Assembly (NCBI RefSeq): GCF_963667685.1
Contig: NZ_OY763931.1
Coordinates: 1,255,501-1,319,500 of the forward strand
Source of the DNA: Maridesulfovibrio sp.
GTDB taxonomy: Bacteria > Desulfobacterota > Desulfovibrionia > Desulfovibrionales > Desulfovibrionaceae
Direction of reading: 5' to 3'
Length of the DNA: 64,000 bases
Below the pieces are notes generated by a model. That model was given only the letters and a program-made list of their open reading frames with translations, had not been told where the DNA came from and ran no database searches. The stretch's first letter is position 1; each line of letters starts with the position of its first letter. A program made the position numbers and the translations under genes. Of the stretch, positions 25,976 to 35,197 are shown piece after piece.

Positions 25976-27631
25976 TTAATTTATCTCAGTCGGAAATGCA
26001 TAGCTAAATCCAACCCAAGTCTTGAACCTTTCACTATTGGTTCCACTTCTTTCATTCAACGACATATTGACACTAAAACCAAAAGTCGCGATCCAATCCT
26101 CTTTGAAAACCCAGTTGAATATAGACTGGGAAAACATACCCTTAGCCTTATGTTTACGTCCGCCACTCTGTCCGTCGGACTCATTCATCCAATAGGTGTT
26201 TATATTATCGAGAGTAAAATACTTGGTGAATTCATACCTGAAATATAATTCAGCCTGATCAAAAACCTCGTTTTCACCATATCTTCCGGGACGTACAATC
26301 CTCTCAAGGGCTGGAACTACACTGAACTCCAGTTCGCGATATCCCAATTCAGCACGAAACTGATATAGGTAATCGACGCTATCACCTGTCACAGTATCAC
26401 TGGAATAATTTGAAAAAGTCATACCAGGCCCACCCTTGACAGACAACTTCAACGCCTCTGTAAACTGATGGTCAAGCCCCACTACTCCCTGAAATGACAG
26501 CTGATCACTCTTAAAATCATCAATTTCCCGGCTGAAATGAGTAAAAGTATTCATTTCACCGAGATACAACGTAGTCCGCTCATTATCCAAAGCATGACCC
26601 CAGACGATACTCAACGCATTGGTCACGTAGTCGGAGTCTAACTTACGCTCATAGTCAGTTTTATCGAGATAATTGGATACAACCAGATTATCCTTTTCGC
26701 CCATTGCCCACGTGATGGATGGGGTCGCTGTTGTCTTCAAAATTACAGTAGGATCAAGATCCACACCGCCAGCTTCAAAAGTATTCTGATCAAGATTGTG
26801 ATACCGCTTGTGGCTCAAATCGAGACCTCCCTTAAAGGCAGGAGTGAACTGATAACTTCCAGAAAGATTCACGTCATAATCATAGCGGTCGAGTTCACTG
26901 TGATCCAGATAATCTCTGTATATAAAATCGCCCCTTAGATTGATTTTCCAATCTTCATCAAAAATATCAATCTTCAGCGCAGGAGTAATCTCAGTGACAA
27001 AGTCATCAAACTCCTTGTAGTCGACATTACTGTCATACAATTCACGCATTTTGATAATGGGTTTGACTTTGACCACTTTTCCGGAAAGTCCTACCGCTCT
27101 CTTTGGCGTAGTGAAAAAACTGCTGTCACCGGTAGCAATTGCTTCTTTAACGCGGGCACTCTCGGACGGAACAAGCGACACGGAAGGAACATGAACCTTC
27201 TGCTCAGGCTGATCAGCTTCATGCGGGGTAACTCCTGCGACAGGAGAGCCTGTATCATTCGCGGCAAAGGTGAGCTTGGCATCGGGAGATTCCGTATCGG
27301 CTGCACTAGAACTGTCCGCAACCTCAATGGAAGCGGCAACGCGTTTACGCACAACATCATCAGGAACAACGGCCCTGACCACAGCGCCCTGCTCCCCGAC
27401 AGGTTCAAACGGCTCAGCTGTCAGGGTTACTTTATTTACCTGGAGTTTAAGATCGGGCACGAATGCAGCTGTTCCGGACTCAGCTCTTTCGGACCAGTTG
27501 GACACAGGTTGGATCACAGGAAACCTTACCCGCCAGGAGATACCGCTATCCCCGGCGAAAACAACGCAAACCGGCACCAGCACAAGACTGAACATAGCTG
27601 CGCGTAAGATTCTACGAACCGACCCCGACAT
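25976..27631 (-). CDS. Outer-membrane beta-barrel of EPS locus
   Basis: The protein has 551 residues. The signal peptide ends near CVVFAG. A disordered, Pro/Ser/Ala-rich region (to about residue 185) precedes a long series of amphipathic strands from KPIIKMRELYDSNVDYKEF to the C-terminal WVGFSYAFPTEIN. I count enough strands for a 14-18 strand barrel, which is only an estimate. Such barrel proteins accompany exosortase polysaccharide loci and may form the outer-membrane path with the Wza-like protein. It starts 34 bases after the Wza-like gene. Confidence 0.75.
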   Translation of the reverse strand: MSGSVRRILRAAMFSLVLVPVCVVFAGDSGISWRVRFPVIQPVSNWSERAESGTAAFVPDLKLQVNKVTLTAEPFEPVGEQGAVVRAVVPDDVVRKRVAASIEVADSSSAADTESPDAKLTFAANDTGSPVAGVTPHEADQPEQKVHVPSVSLVPSESARVKEAIATGDSSFFTTPKRAVGLSGKVVKVKPIIKMRELYDSNVDYKEFDDFVTEITPALKIDIFDEDWKINLRGDFIYRDYLDHSELDRYDYDVNLSGSYQFTPAFKGGLDLSHKRYHNLDQNTFEAGGVDLDPTVILKTTATPSITWAMGEKDNLVVSNYLDKTDYERKLDSDYVTNALSIVWGHALDNERTTLYLGEMNTFTHFSREIDDFKSDQLSFQGVVGLDHQFTEALKLSVKGGPGMTFSNYSSDTVTGDSVDYLYQFRAELGYRELEFSVVPALERIVRPGRYGENEVFDQAELYFRYEFTKYFTLDNINTYWMNESDGQSGGRKHKAKGMFSQSIFNWVFKEDWIATFGFSVNMSLNERSGTNSERFKTWVGFSYAFPTEIN

Positions 27632-27665
27632 ATGACTCCCCTATTAAACCAATACTAAAAATACC

Positions 27666-28241
27666 TTAAGGAACGACTATGGTATCACCAGGCTGCAAAA
27701 GAATATTCTGTTCTAAATTCTCTCCGTTAGCCAATTCGTCATAGTCGAAATGAAAGACCTTCTGAGAGCCGTCCTTGTTCCTGCGGAGGATAACTATGTT
27801 GCCGCTATCCGCAAAAGGACTCAATCCACCGGATATTGCCAGAGCCTGAACAACTGACATGTTCTGACCCATGACATGTGCCTTGGGATTGTTAACCTTC
27901 CCCATGACATAAACTTTGGGATGCTCAACAGTGCGCAGAATGACCGTTACCGGTGCATCCGGGATGAACTCCGATATGCGCTTCTTGAGTTCATCGCGGA
28001 GCTCTTTAACAGTGAGCCCACCTGCCTTCAAGTCTCCTGCAAGAGGAAAGGAAACCCCGCCGTCGGGCCTGACTACAACCTCTCTGGCCAGATCTTTATC
28101 GCCCCACACCGAAATTTCGACAACGTCTTCAGGTCCCAGCCTGTATTCATTGTTGACGGTCAATTGGGCGAAAGCTCCCTGTGCACTAAATGCAAAGGCC
28201 ATGACAGATAAACAAAAAATCAATGATTTCAGACTATTCAT
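27666..28241 (-). CDS. Wza-like polysaccharide export protein
   Basis: The protein has 191 residues. A signal peptide ends SAQGAFA. The Poly_export domain shows NNEYRLGPEDVVEISVWGDK, followed by the SLBB-type loops (VYVMGKVNNPKAHVMGQNMS), ending QPGDTIVVP. It is shorter than E. coli Wza and lacks a lipobox and the C-terminal membrane helix, the form seen in exosortase loci, so the barrel next door probably supplies the outer-membrane channel. It is 73 bases from the upstream sugar transferase. Confidence 0.88.
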   Translation of the reverse strand: MNSLKSLIFCLSVMAFAFSAQGAFAQLTVNNEYRLGPEDVVEISVWGDKDLAREVVVRPDGGVSFPLAGDLKAGGLTVKELRDELKKRISEFIPDAPVTVILRTVEHPKVYVMGKVNNPKAHVMGQNMSVVQALAISGGLSPFADSGNIVILRRNKDGSQKVFHFDYDELANGENLEQNILLQPGDTIVVP

Positions 28242-28314
28242 ACACCCTCCAAAACTACAAATAATTCTTATGCAATGAATTAAATATCTTAAGCCATTTT
28301 TTAGACACAGCTAC

Positions 28315-29706
28315 TCATTGACGCCATGCAAACTTGTAAACGGTCTTCACAATGATCTTTAAATCCATGAGAACAGACCAGTTCTGCAAATACTCAATGT
28401 CAAAGGAAATTCGGTTCTGCATATCCTCATCAGTGCGAACTTCACCTTTATAGCCATTCAACTGGGCCAGCCCGGTTATTCCCGGTTTTGTGATATGCCT
28501 AAGCATGTACCCGTGGATATGCTTGCGATAATCCTCATTCATCTTCACAGCATGTGGACGGGGACCGACAATGGACATGGAGCCGTTCAGGACATTAAAG
28601 AACTGCGGAAGTTCATCAAGGCTGTTCTTACGCAGAAAAAGCCCGAAGTTGGTAATCCGGGGATCTCTATCCCTTGCAGGAGTAAAATCATACCCATCTT
28701 CCAACACCTTCATCGTCCTGAATTTGTAAATTTGAAACGGCTCCCCTTCAAGTCCGTAGCGCCACTGCTTGAAGAGGACAGGACCTTTAGATGTCAGCTT
28801 GATTCCCAAAGCAATGACCAGCATAAACGGAGAAACCGCCATCAGAATGATCGAGGCAATCAGCAGATCTTCAAGACGCTTAATAAGCCCATTCATTCCT
28901 TCAAATGGCGAGGACCTTAAAACTATGGCTGTCTGACCGGCCACATGCGCCACTTCACTGCCAACAAGATGTTTGAAAATAGACATATCCGGAAAAAAGA
29001 AAATCTGAGCTGTAGTATCAGCCAAACCCTGCAGGAGTTCATCGATTACGGACTCTTCACGCATTGGCAGGGCGATAAAAACGAGATTAATATGATTTTC
29101 TTTAACGTATTCAGGCAAATCACTTAACGATCCTGCGCAGGAAAATGCTCCTTCTCCACCGCGATTAGCAGAATCAAAATAATCCATGATTTTTATACCG
29201 GACCATGGATTTCCAGCCACCCATGCTTCAAGAGAACGGGCCAAATCACCGCAACCGGCAACCACAGCTTTGCGCGAAACAAGATTATCTGCAAAAATAC
29301 GAAAAACAAACTTACGAACGACAAACCGTTCCAAACAAAGCAGTAGAGGCCATAAAAACATCGCCGCCAGTACAACTCTACGGGAATAGACGCTGGAGAC
29401 TTTAAACGCATAACCAAAGAGCAACATTCCGCTGAAAACAAGAAAAATAGCAGCGATAATACGGTTGCACTCTGAAACCAGATCTGAACCGACCCATTCC
29501 TTATAAACTCCTGCAAGGTGGAAGGAGACTACGGCCAAAGCCGCGGTAACCGAAAACAGGATACTTATATGGGTTGACTTGGAATACAGCGACTCGGGAA
29601 AAAAAAAGTAATAAAGACCGAGGAGTATAAGTATACCTAACCCGACATCCAGAATCCTGTGAAACGGGTCAAGCATATGCGGCGAGATACGTATTTTAGG
29701 TTCCAT
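28315..29706 (-). CDS. Undecaprenyl-phosphate sugar phosphotransferase (WcaJ-like)
   Basis: The protein has 463 residues. Four N-terminal membrane helices, a Rossmann-like middle ([16 protein letters not shown]) and a fifth helix precede the catalytic domain, with [26 protein letters not shown] and [20 protein letters not shown], then SIVGPRP. It starts the lipid-linked repeat unit by transferring a sugar phosphate, probably glucose-1-P or similar, to undecaprenyl phosphate. I chose ATG at 29706, because AAGGGG lies just upstream, instead of 29754. It follows a terminator, so this gene may head a separate transcript. Confidence 0.88.
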   Translation of the reverse strand: MEPKIRISPHMLDPFHRILDVGLGILILLGLYYFFFPESLYSKSTHISILFSVTAALAVVSFHLAGVYKEWVGSDLVSECNRIIAAIFLVFSGMLLFGYAFKVSSVYSRRVVLAAMFLWPLLLCLERFVVRKFVFRIFADNLVSRKAVVAGCGDLARSLEAWVAGNPWSGIKIMDYFDSANRGGEGAFSCAGSLSDLPEYVKENHINLVFIALPMREESVIDELLQGLADTTAQIFFFPDMSIFKHLVGSEVAHVAGQTAIVLRSSPFEGMNGLIKRLEDLLIASIILMAVSPFMLVIALGIKLTSKGPVLFKQWRYGLEGEPFQIYKFRTMKVLEDGYDFTPARDRDPRITNFGLFLRKNSLDELPQFFNVLNGSMSIVGPRPHAVKMNEDYRKHIHGYMLRHITKPGITGLAQLNGYKGEVRTDEDMQNRISFDIEYLQNWSVLMDLKIIVKTVYKFAWRQ

Positions 29707-29775
29707 AATTCCCCTTAAACTATGGCAAAAAAGAACAAATACAGCTTGGGTCAATTAAACTAGGTTATTAGTAGC

Positions 29776-29814
29776 AAAAAAAAAGGAGGAAGCATAATTT
29801 TGCATCCTCCTTTT
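29776..29814 (-). terminator. Intrinsic terminator inside the EPS cluster
   Basis: On the minus strand, AAAAGGAGGA/TCCTCCTTTT arms with a pairing-capable loop (TGCA) are followed by a run of T residues. It lies 20 bases after the TPR lipoprotein stop and 70 before the sugar transferase start. This splits the cluster into an upstream unit of four genes and a downstream unit of nine. Confidence 0.75.
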
Positions 29815-29834
29815 GTGTTATAAATTACGCATCT

Positions 29835-32219
29835 TTATAAGTGGCTCAACAAATTCTCAGCCTCTCGCCGTTCAGGGAAATCTTCTTTGGTTCGCAGTAG
29901 CTTAGTAAGAATCTTTCTAGCTTCATCATTCTTGCCTTCCCTGGAATAAACCATCGCCTTATGAAAAAGCGCTGCTGAAAAGTCAGGCAGAACCTGAAGT
30001 GCAGAGTTAAGCACATGCATCGCCTGCTCATATTCACCATTAAGATAAAGCACGAACCCAAGAGTATCGAGCGCTTCCGGACTCTGGCTGCTGGCAGCGA
30101 CCCTAGCCAGCTTCAAAGCCTCAGCCATTGACTCCCCACTGTCAGAGAAACGTGTAGCCAGCAGGTAAGCGAGGTTGTTGGCCGCCAATTGGAAGCCCGG
30201 ATGCTTTTGCAGCAACTGGGAATATACTTTACGAGATTTCTCATAATTCCCGGCCTGTTCGTACAAGAGACCAAGGATGAATTGCGGACCGGGATTTTCG
30301 CTATCTTTCCTGACCTCTTCGGTAAACTTGGCAATTCCGTCTTCAAGTTTACCGTCAGCAACATATAAATCGCCGATACGCATGTAAGGCAGCATCCATT
30401 CCGGTGCAAGCTCAATCGCCCTTGTAAAGTTGGTTTCTGCATCGGCAAAGTTGCCGCGTGCGGAATAAACACGGCCAAGCAGTTCGTAAATCCGCGGGTT
30501 ATCGGGATACTTGGTCAATAATTTTTCGCAGAACCGTGTAGCAAGAGTATATTTCTTCTGCACGGTGAGGACATTAACTTTACCTTGAATAGCTGCAAGT
30601 GAATCAGGAGCGAGATCCAAAGCTCTGTTGTAATATTTTTCAGCAAGAGCATACTCCTTATCACCAACAGCCAGTTCAGCCATTTTCATAGACCCAATCG
30701 GGGAATCTGGGAACTTTTCAGAAATCTCGGAGTAAGTACGGCTGGCTAAAGTTTTATCTCCCTTAATAGCATAAACATCACCTATCGCAGCCATGATCTG
30801 AATATCATCAGGACGTTTTTCCCTCAGTCGCTGCAGTTCAAGTATGGCCTGATGCCAGTCCTTACGATCAAGATAAGTATTTATGAGAACCTCCCTTGCA
30901 GGTCCGTAAGCAGGATCAAGGTTGATGGCTTCTTTAAGATTCTCAATGGCAATACCGGTTTCATCGTTAATCAGATGGGCTCGGGACAACAGAACATAGG
31001 CCGGAGCACTTTCAGGATTATCCCTGACAACCTGCCTGAATTCGGCAACAGCAAGCTGCCCGCGCCCTTCGAAAAGATAAATCTGCCCACGCAGGTAGTG
31101 GGCCTCTGCATCTTTAGGGTTCAACTCAATAATCTTATTGAGCTGATCTAGTGCCTTGCGGGATTCATTCATATCCAGAAACATTGTGGCCAACTGCTTG
31201 CGGTAAACAACGTGATTAGCGTTTTCGGCTCCTTCCGGATCTAGAGTTATTCCTTCTTCGAGTACCTTAACCGCAGAATCCTGTCTGCCCTGAGACATAT
31301 ACAAACCAGCAAGGGCTGTTCTGATGGGAAGAGAACTTTTATCCAGAGCCAGCCCATCCTTTAAGATTTTTTCAGTCTCTTTAAAACGTTCCTGAGAATT
31401 TAATACCCGCGAATAAATTACCCTGTACTCAGCTTTATCCGGGTGCGTGCGCACAACTTCTGCAAGCAGCTCAGCAGCCTTTTCAGAATTGCCGGACGCA
31501 GAATAAAATTCAGCTGCAAAAACATCTGTACGCGGATCACCGTCCCCAACCTTGAGAAGCTTTTCCACATATTTCTCGGCCTTATCGTTCTCGTTAAGGC
31601 TGCGGTAAAAAGCTACGGTTTTCATAAGAAGAGAAGAATTATCGGGAATTTTTTTAATACCTTGCAATAAAGCCTCTTCAGCTTTTTTCATATCATTCTG
31701 ACGGGTATAGACACTATTCATTGAAAGATAGACATCAGGGTTGCCCGGATCTTCATCCAAGGCGACCTTGAGCATCTTCTCTGCTTCTCCATACTTCTTA
31801 CCCTCAGCAAGCACAGAGGCCAAAACAAGTCTTGCCTCAATATAAGTGGCATCCTGATTAAGAGCCTTGCGGGCCATATCACCGGCTTCATCATATTCTC
31901 GTGCAAGCAGATAAAGTTTACTTAGTTCCACCTTGGCTTCAACAAGCTGAGGATCAAGATCGGAAGCATACTTGAAATTGATAAAAGCACCCTGGAAGTT
32001 ACCCTTCTCCAGAGATATTTTGCCCAAAAGCAAACGGCAGGGAGCACACTCCGGATCGAGGGAAAGAGCGTTTTTAATTTCCAGTCCAGCCTCAATAAAC
32101 ATCTGCTTGTTGTAGTACTCGAGAGCTTTCTGATAAAAGTCATCCCGCCGTTTATCGCACCCGCCGAGCAGGAGAACAGTCGCAATCAGCAATCCGATGA
32201 CAATAATATTTTTTCGCAT
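29835..32219 (-). CDS. TPR-repeat lipoprotein of exosortase locus
   Basis: The protein has 794 residues. The lipobox LLLGGC (Cys at about residue 21) marks a lipoprotein. The mature chain is almost entirely tetratricopeptide repeats, about 20 by eye, for example NPGNPDVYLSMNSVYTRQ-type and IELAPEWMLPYMRIGDLYV-type units. This matches the PEP-CTERM-associated TPR lipoprotein family, thought to scaffold export machinery. The start at 32219 has GGGGA upstream and gives a proper signal; the earlier Met at 32249 would add ten residues before it. It lies 35 bases after the exosortase gene. Confidence 0.85.
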   Translation of the reverse strand: MRKNIIVIGLLIATVLLLGGCDKRRDDFYQKALEYYNKQMFIEAGLEIKNALSLDPECAPCRLLLGKISLEKGNFQGAFINFKYASDLDPQLVEAKVELSKLYLLAREYDEAGDMARKALNQDATYIEARLVLASVLAEGKKYGEAEKMLKVALDEDPGNPDVYLSMNSVYTRQNDMKKAEEALLQGIKKIPDNSSLLMKTVAFYRSLNENDKAEKYVEKLLKVGDGDPRTDVFAAEFYSASGNSEKAAELLAEVVRTHPDKAEYRVIYSRVLNSQERFKETEKILKDGLALDKSSLPIRTALAGLYMSQGRQDSAVKVLEEGITLDPEGAENANHVVYRKQLATMFLDMNESRKALDQLNKIIELNPKDAEAHYLRGQIYLFEGRGQLAVAEFRQVVRDNPESAPAYVLLSRAHLINDETGIAIENLKEAINLDPAYGPAREVLINTYLDRKDWHQAILELQRLREKRPDDIQIMAAIGDVYAIKGDKTLASRTYSEISEKFPDSPIGSMKMAELAVGDKEYALAEKYYNRALDLAPDSLAAIQGKVNVLTVQKKYTLATRFCEKLLTKYPDNPRIYELLGRVYSARGNFADAETNFTRAIELAPEWMLPYMRIGDLYVADGKLEDGIAKFTEEVRKDSENPGPQFILGLLYEQAGNYEKSRKVYSQLLQKHPGFQLAANNLAYLLATRFSDSGESMAEALKLARVAASSQSPEALDTLGFVLYLNGEYEQAMHVLNSALQVLPDFSAALFHKAMVYSREGKNDEARKILTKLLRTKEDFPERREAENLLSHL

Positions 32220-32254
32220 TAATTTCCCCGATTTGTTTATCCGATACAAAAACG

Positions 32255-33760
32255 CTATTCAGGAATGTAGGGTTTAAGTTCAGATGAAAAGTTCTTAATA
32301 AAATTATCTAAAACAGTCTGGCCATGCTCAATGGTTTCACCGTCGTTGAGCAGCATCTCCACACGGACCAGAGCACCGTCAGTACGTCTACGGGTTATGG
32401 AATCAAGCGCCAGATAGAATTTATTCATATACTCATCAGTGATAACACGGCCACGCTGCTGAAACCAGTAAAAGGCCAGCAATCTTTCGCCTGGTTTATC
32501 CAGAAGCAGTCTGCGCACTTTAATGGGACGCCCGTCAGGTTCCGCCGGAAGATCACGCGAAGAGGATAGGCTCCAGCCCCCGCCGCCGAGCAGGCAGCTG
32601 ACCGGGTTATGGGCTGCACGCTGAGGTTCCTGATAATCGTAGTAAGTTACCAGAACAAGAACATTTCGTCCTGAATCACTATCCCTGAAAACACCCGCAA
32701 AATAATCATCCGATCCGAGTGATTCAAGAATATTATCGCTGTAAAAATCTCTCTTTCCTTCATAATGGCCAAAAGTCAGCGGAAAATTATCAAAACTTGG
32801 GCGTTTCGGAATTACACGCTCTGAAAGGAAAAAAGAATTCGCAGCAAAGTAAAGCCCCAGAACCGCCGCCATTAGAAAGAGATGTACCACCCTTCCTGCC
32901 GGTTGTGCATAAAACCCTTTGGGGGATTCTGCCCGCTGTTCTTCCTTTCGTCCCCCAAGGAAATTCAGAAAGAGACTGCACAAAGCCAGCAATACGATAG
33001 AAAGAAGATAGATGACTATGCCGGAAGCATCATGGAAAAAATTTTCCGCGGTCTCCACCGAAACATTACGGGCCAGATACCCTACCATTGCAATTCGAAG
33101 GGCATTGGCAAAAATAGCAGTCGGGACAGTCGCTAAAGCGATCAGTATCCGCTGCCATATGCGCGAGTTAAACCAGTATCCCATCAGAATACCGAGCAGG
33201 ATAGTAGGAAAGACATAACGCAATCCGCTGCAGGCATCGACGACGTGCAATTGGATCACACCAAGGTCAATAACGTTCCCTTCTCTAAATACAGGAATAT
33301 CGAAAAACTGCATTATGCGGACAGAAATGTCTGATGAAATAAGCCTGAGTTTAAAAGTAAGTGTTCGGTTGATAAATGGAGGCGGCGGAACGGCAAAAGC
33401 CAGGACCAGAAGCGGAAAAAAGAAAGCCTTCATTGATCGCCAGCCATAAACAAAGAGCACCAATGCCAGCACACAGAACCACATGGAAATAAAAACCAAG
33501 GCATCAACCGCAGAGGCTTTACCGAGAAAATATAATAACCCGGCCAACAGCAAAGCTCCATAAGCTGACCGTGAAGAGGGAGTTATTATTTTCGGCAATA
33601 GCTCTCGGCGTTGCCAAGCGACATAGACTGCAAGTGGAACAACAAGCCAGCAGTAGGAATAGTCATCCGTATTCCAACGCCTTATAAGCGGAGGAAAGGA
33701 ATCCCAGTATAGTACAACCCAAGCCGCAAGAACGGAAACAAAAGATAAAATAGCTGCCAC
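32255..33760 (-). CDS. xrtD: Exosortase XrtD fused to EpsI domain
   Basis: The protein has 501 residues. The N-terminal part (about 285 residues) has eight or so membrane helices with the cysteine of VDACSGLRYVF, the arginine of FANALRIAMV and the histidine of FFHDASGIV, the Cys-Arg-His triad of exosortases. The C-terminal part is an EpsI domain with HNPVSCLLGGGGWSL. Exosortases cleave C-terminal sorting tags and transfer proteins to the envelope; XrtD is tied to VPLPA-CTERM tags. The best start is GTG at 33760, with GGGGAG eight bases upstream; TTG at 33781 is the alternative. No tagged protein lies in the window. Confidence 0.85.
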   Translation of the reverse strand: MAAILSFVSVLAAWVVLYWDSFPPLIRRWNTDDYSYCWLVVPLAVYVAWQRRELLPKIITPSSRSAYGALLLAGLLYFLGKASAVDALVFISMWFCVLALVLFVYGWRSMKAFFFPLLVLAFAVPPPPFINRTLTFKLRLISSDISVRIMQFFDIPVFREGNVIDLGVIQLHVVDACSGLRYVFPTILLGILMGYWFNSRIWQRILIALATVPTAIFANALRIAMVGYLARNVSVETAENFFHDASGIVIYLLSIVLLALCSLFLNFLGGRKEEQRAESPKGFYAQPAGRVVHLFLMAAVLGLYFAANSFFLSERVIPKRPSFDNFPLTFGHYEGKRDFYSDNILESLGSDDYFAGVFRDSDSGRNVLVLVTYYDYQEPQRAAHNPVSCLLGGGGWSLSSSRDLPAEPDGRPIKVRRLLLDKPGERLLAFYWFQQRGRVITDEYMNKFYLALDSITRRRTDGALVRVEMLLNDGETIEHGQTVLDNFIKNFSSELKPYIPE

Positions 33761-33925
33761 GTATATCACTCCCCGAAGCAATAACTAACGCAAGGTAAGC
33801 AAAAAACAATTTAATATACAGATAAATAACAGAAAAAAGCGTGCACAGGAACAGCAAACAGCTGAAATAAAAAACTTGGCAGTTGGACTATATAATCAAT
33901 TGCACATGGGCTTGCTTAATCAAAA

Positions 33926-35179
33926 TCAAATCTCTGACTCCTTCGCTTCTTGAGCCTGCAAGCGTCTTGTCCTGTGTTCCGGTAATTCCACATACGCCAG
34001 AATAGCATAGAACATCTGCCCCAGGCCGAAGCGGGTAACATAACTGTTACTTACAAAGTTCATGAAAATAACAGCTAAAAACAGAGCAAGAAACACATAG
34101 CGTTGCCTGCCCTCAAGTAATCTGATCTTTCGAAACAGGCAGATTTGGAAAGCCACAAAAAGTGAAAAGCCAATAACCCCGGTCTGGGTCATTACTTCAA
34201 GAAAATCATTGTGACTGTTAAGCATATCCCCAACCTGCTCCCGCTTACGTTCCGCAATATGGGAGTTGATGTTACCGACACCGACACCGGCCAGTATACG
34301 ATCCAGAGGCTGTTCGGAGAACTCCTCAATATTGTGCATCCAGATAGCTGGTCTACCGGAACCGAACTGACTCTTGTCCGGACCTTTGGCAGAATCAACC
34401 ATGTCAAAAAAGATCGTATACAAAACAGCAGCGGAAAGAACCGCTATGATACCAATGACAGCTGTAAGCAGCGCCAGGAGACGTTTATTCACTCTGAACA
34501 GGTAATAGTAGATAAAAAGCATATACCCCAAAAAGCAGGTACGCACATAACTTTTATACAGACAGTAGAATGCGAATACGGATATAAAGCACGAAAACAG
34601 GAAAAAGGCTCTTTGCTTGAATATTGATTCGAGATCTTCTCGTTCTGAACAGATGACAGCATACACGACCAGCCCCATCAAATATAACGCCATACAATGC
34701 CCAAGGTTGTGTGGGTTGGCATACACACCGCAGTAACGGTAAAGATTGTTCCAGTACAATACGGTGTAAAGTCCCAAACCCTGCACAATTAAAAATGAGC
34801 TGGCAAGGATCGGTGCAGCGTAACCAACGAGCATCATTTTCAAATATCTGACATAACTTCTGACATCCATAATTACATTTTTCAAAACAAAGTAAGTTAT
34901 GAATGGAAGAACAAATTTAGCTGCGTCCTTAATATGAGACCGGTCAACATATAAGAGATAAATGAACAGGACCCAAAAAACAAAAGCAAACAGAAAAAAA
35001 TCAACAGACGAAATATTCAATCTTTTGGTCATGATAGCACGCAGAATGAAAGCAACTATCAAAACCCCGGTTGCAAAAATAGCAAAAACCTCAGTCACGT
35101 TAAGACCGAAAACCAGCCACCCTATGTCAATGAACATGATCGGGCGGAAAAAGAAAAACAGGAATAATAAACCAGTCAT
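33926..35179 (-). CDS. O-antigen ligase/polymerase (Wzy_C family)
   Basis: The protein has 417 residues and about 11 membrane helices. The large periplasmic loop carries GSGRPAIWMHNIEEF and LNSHNDFLEVMTQTGVIGFS, whose histidine and flanking sequence are the Wzy_C signature. It polymerises or ligates the lipid-linked units in the periplasm. It starts 18 bases after the glycosyltransferase stop. A 144-base gap (33782-33925) with no gene lies between it and the exosortase gene. Polymerase versus ligase cannot be decided from sequence; a polymerase role fits this locus. Confidence 0.85.
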   Translation of the reverse strand: MTGLLFLFFFFRPIMFIDIGWLVFGLNVTEVFAIFATGVLIVAFILRAIMTKRLNISSVDFFLFAFVFWVLFIYLLYVDRSHIKDAAKFVLPFITYFVLKNVIMDVRSYVRYLKMMLVGYAAPILASSFLIVQGLGLYTVLYWNNLYRYCGVYANPHNLGHCMALYLMGLVVYAVICSEREDLESIFKQRAFFLFSCFISVFAFYCLYKSYVRTCFLGYMLFIYYYLFRVNKRLLALLTAVIGIIAVLSAAVLYTIFFDMVDSAKGPDKSQFGSGRPAIWMHNIEEFSEQPLDRILAGVGVGNINSHIAERKREQVGDMLNSHNDFLEVMTQTGVIGFSLFVAFQICLFRKIRLLEGRQRYVFLALFLAVIFMNFVSNSYVTRFGLGQMFYAILAYVELPEHRTRRLQAQEAKESEI

Positions 35180-35197
35180 GCAACCTACCGAATATGT

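Noticed and set aside
33782-33925. Small exosortase substrate gene between xrtD and the O-antigen ligase
   Set aside because: No frame on either strand gives a signal peptide or C-terminal sorting tag in these 144 bases.
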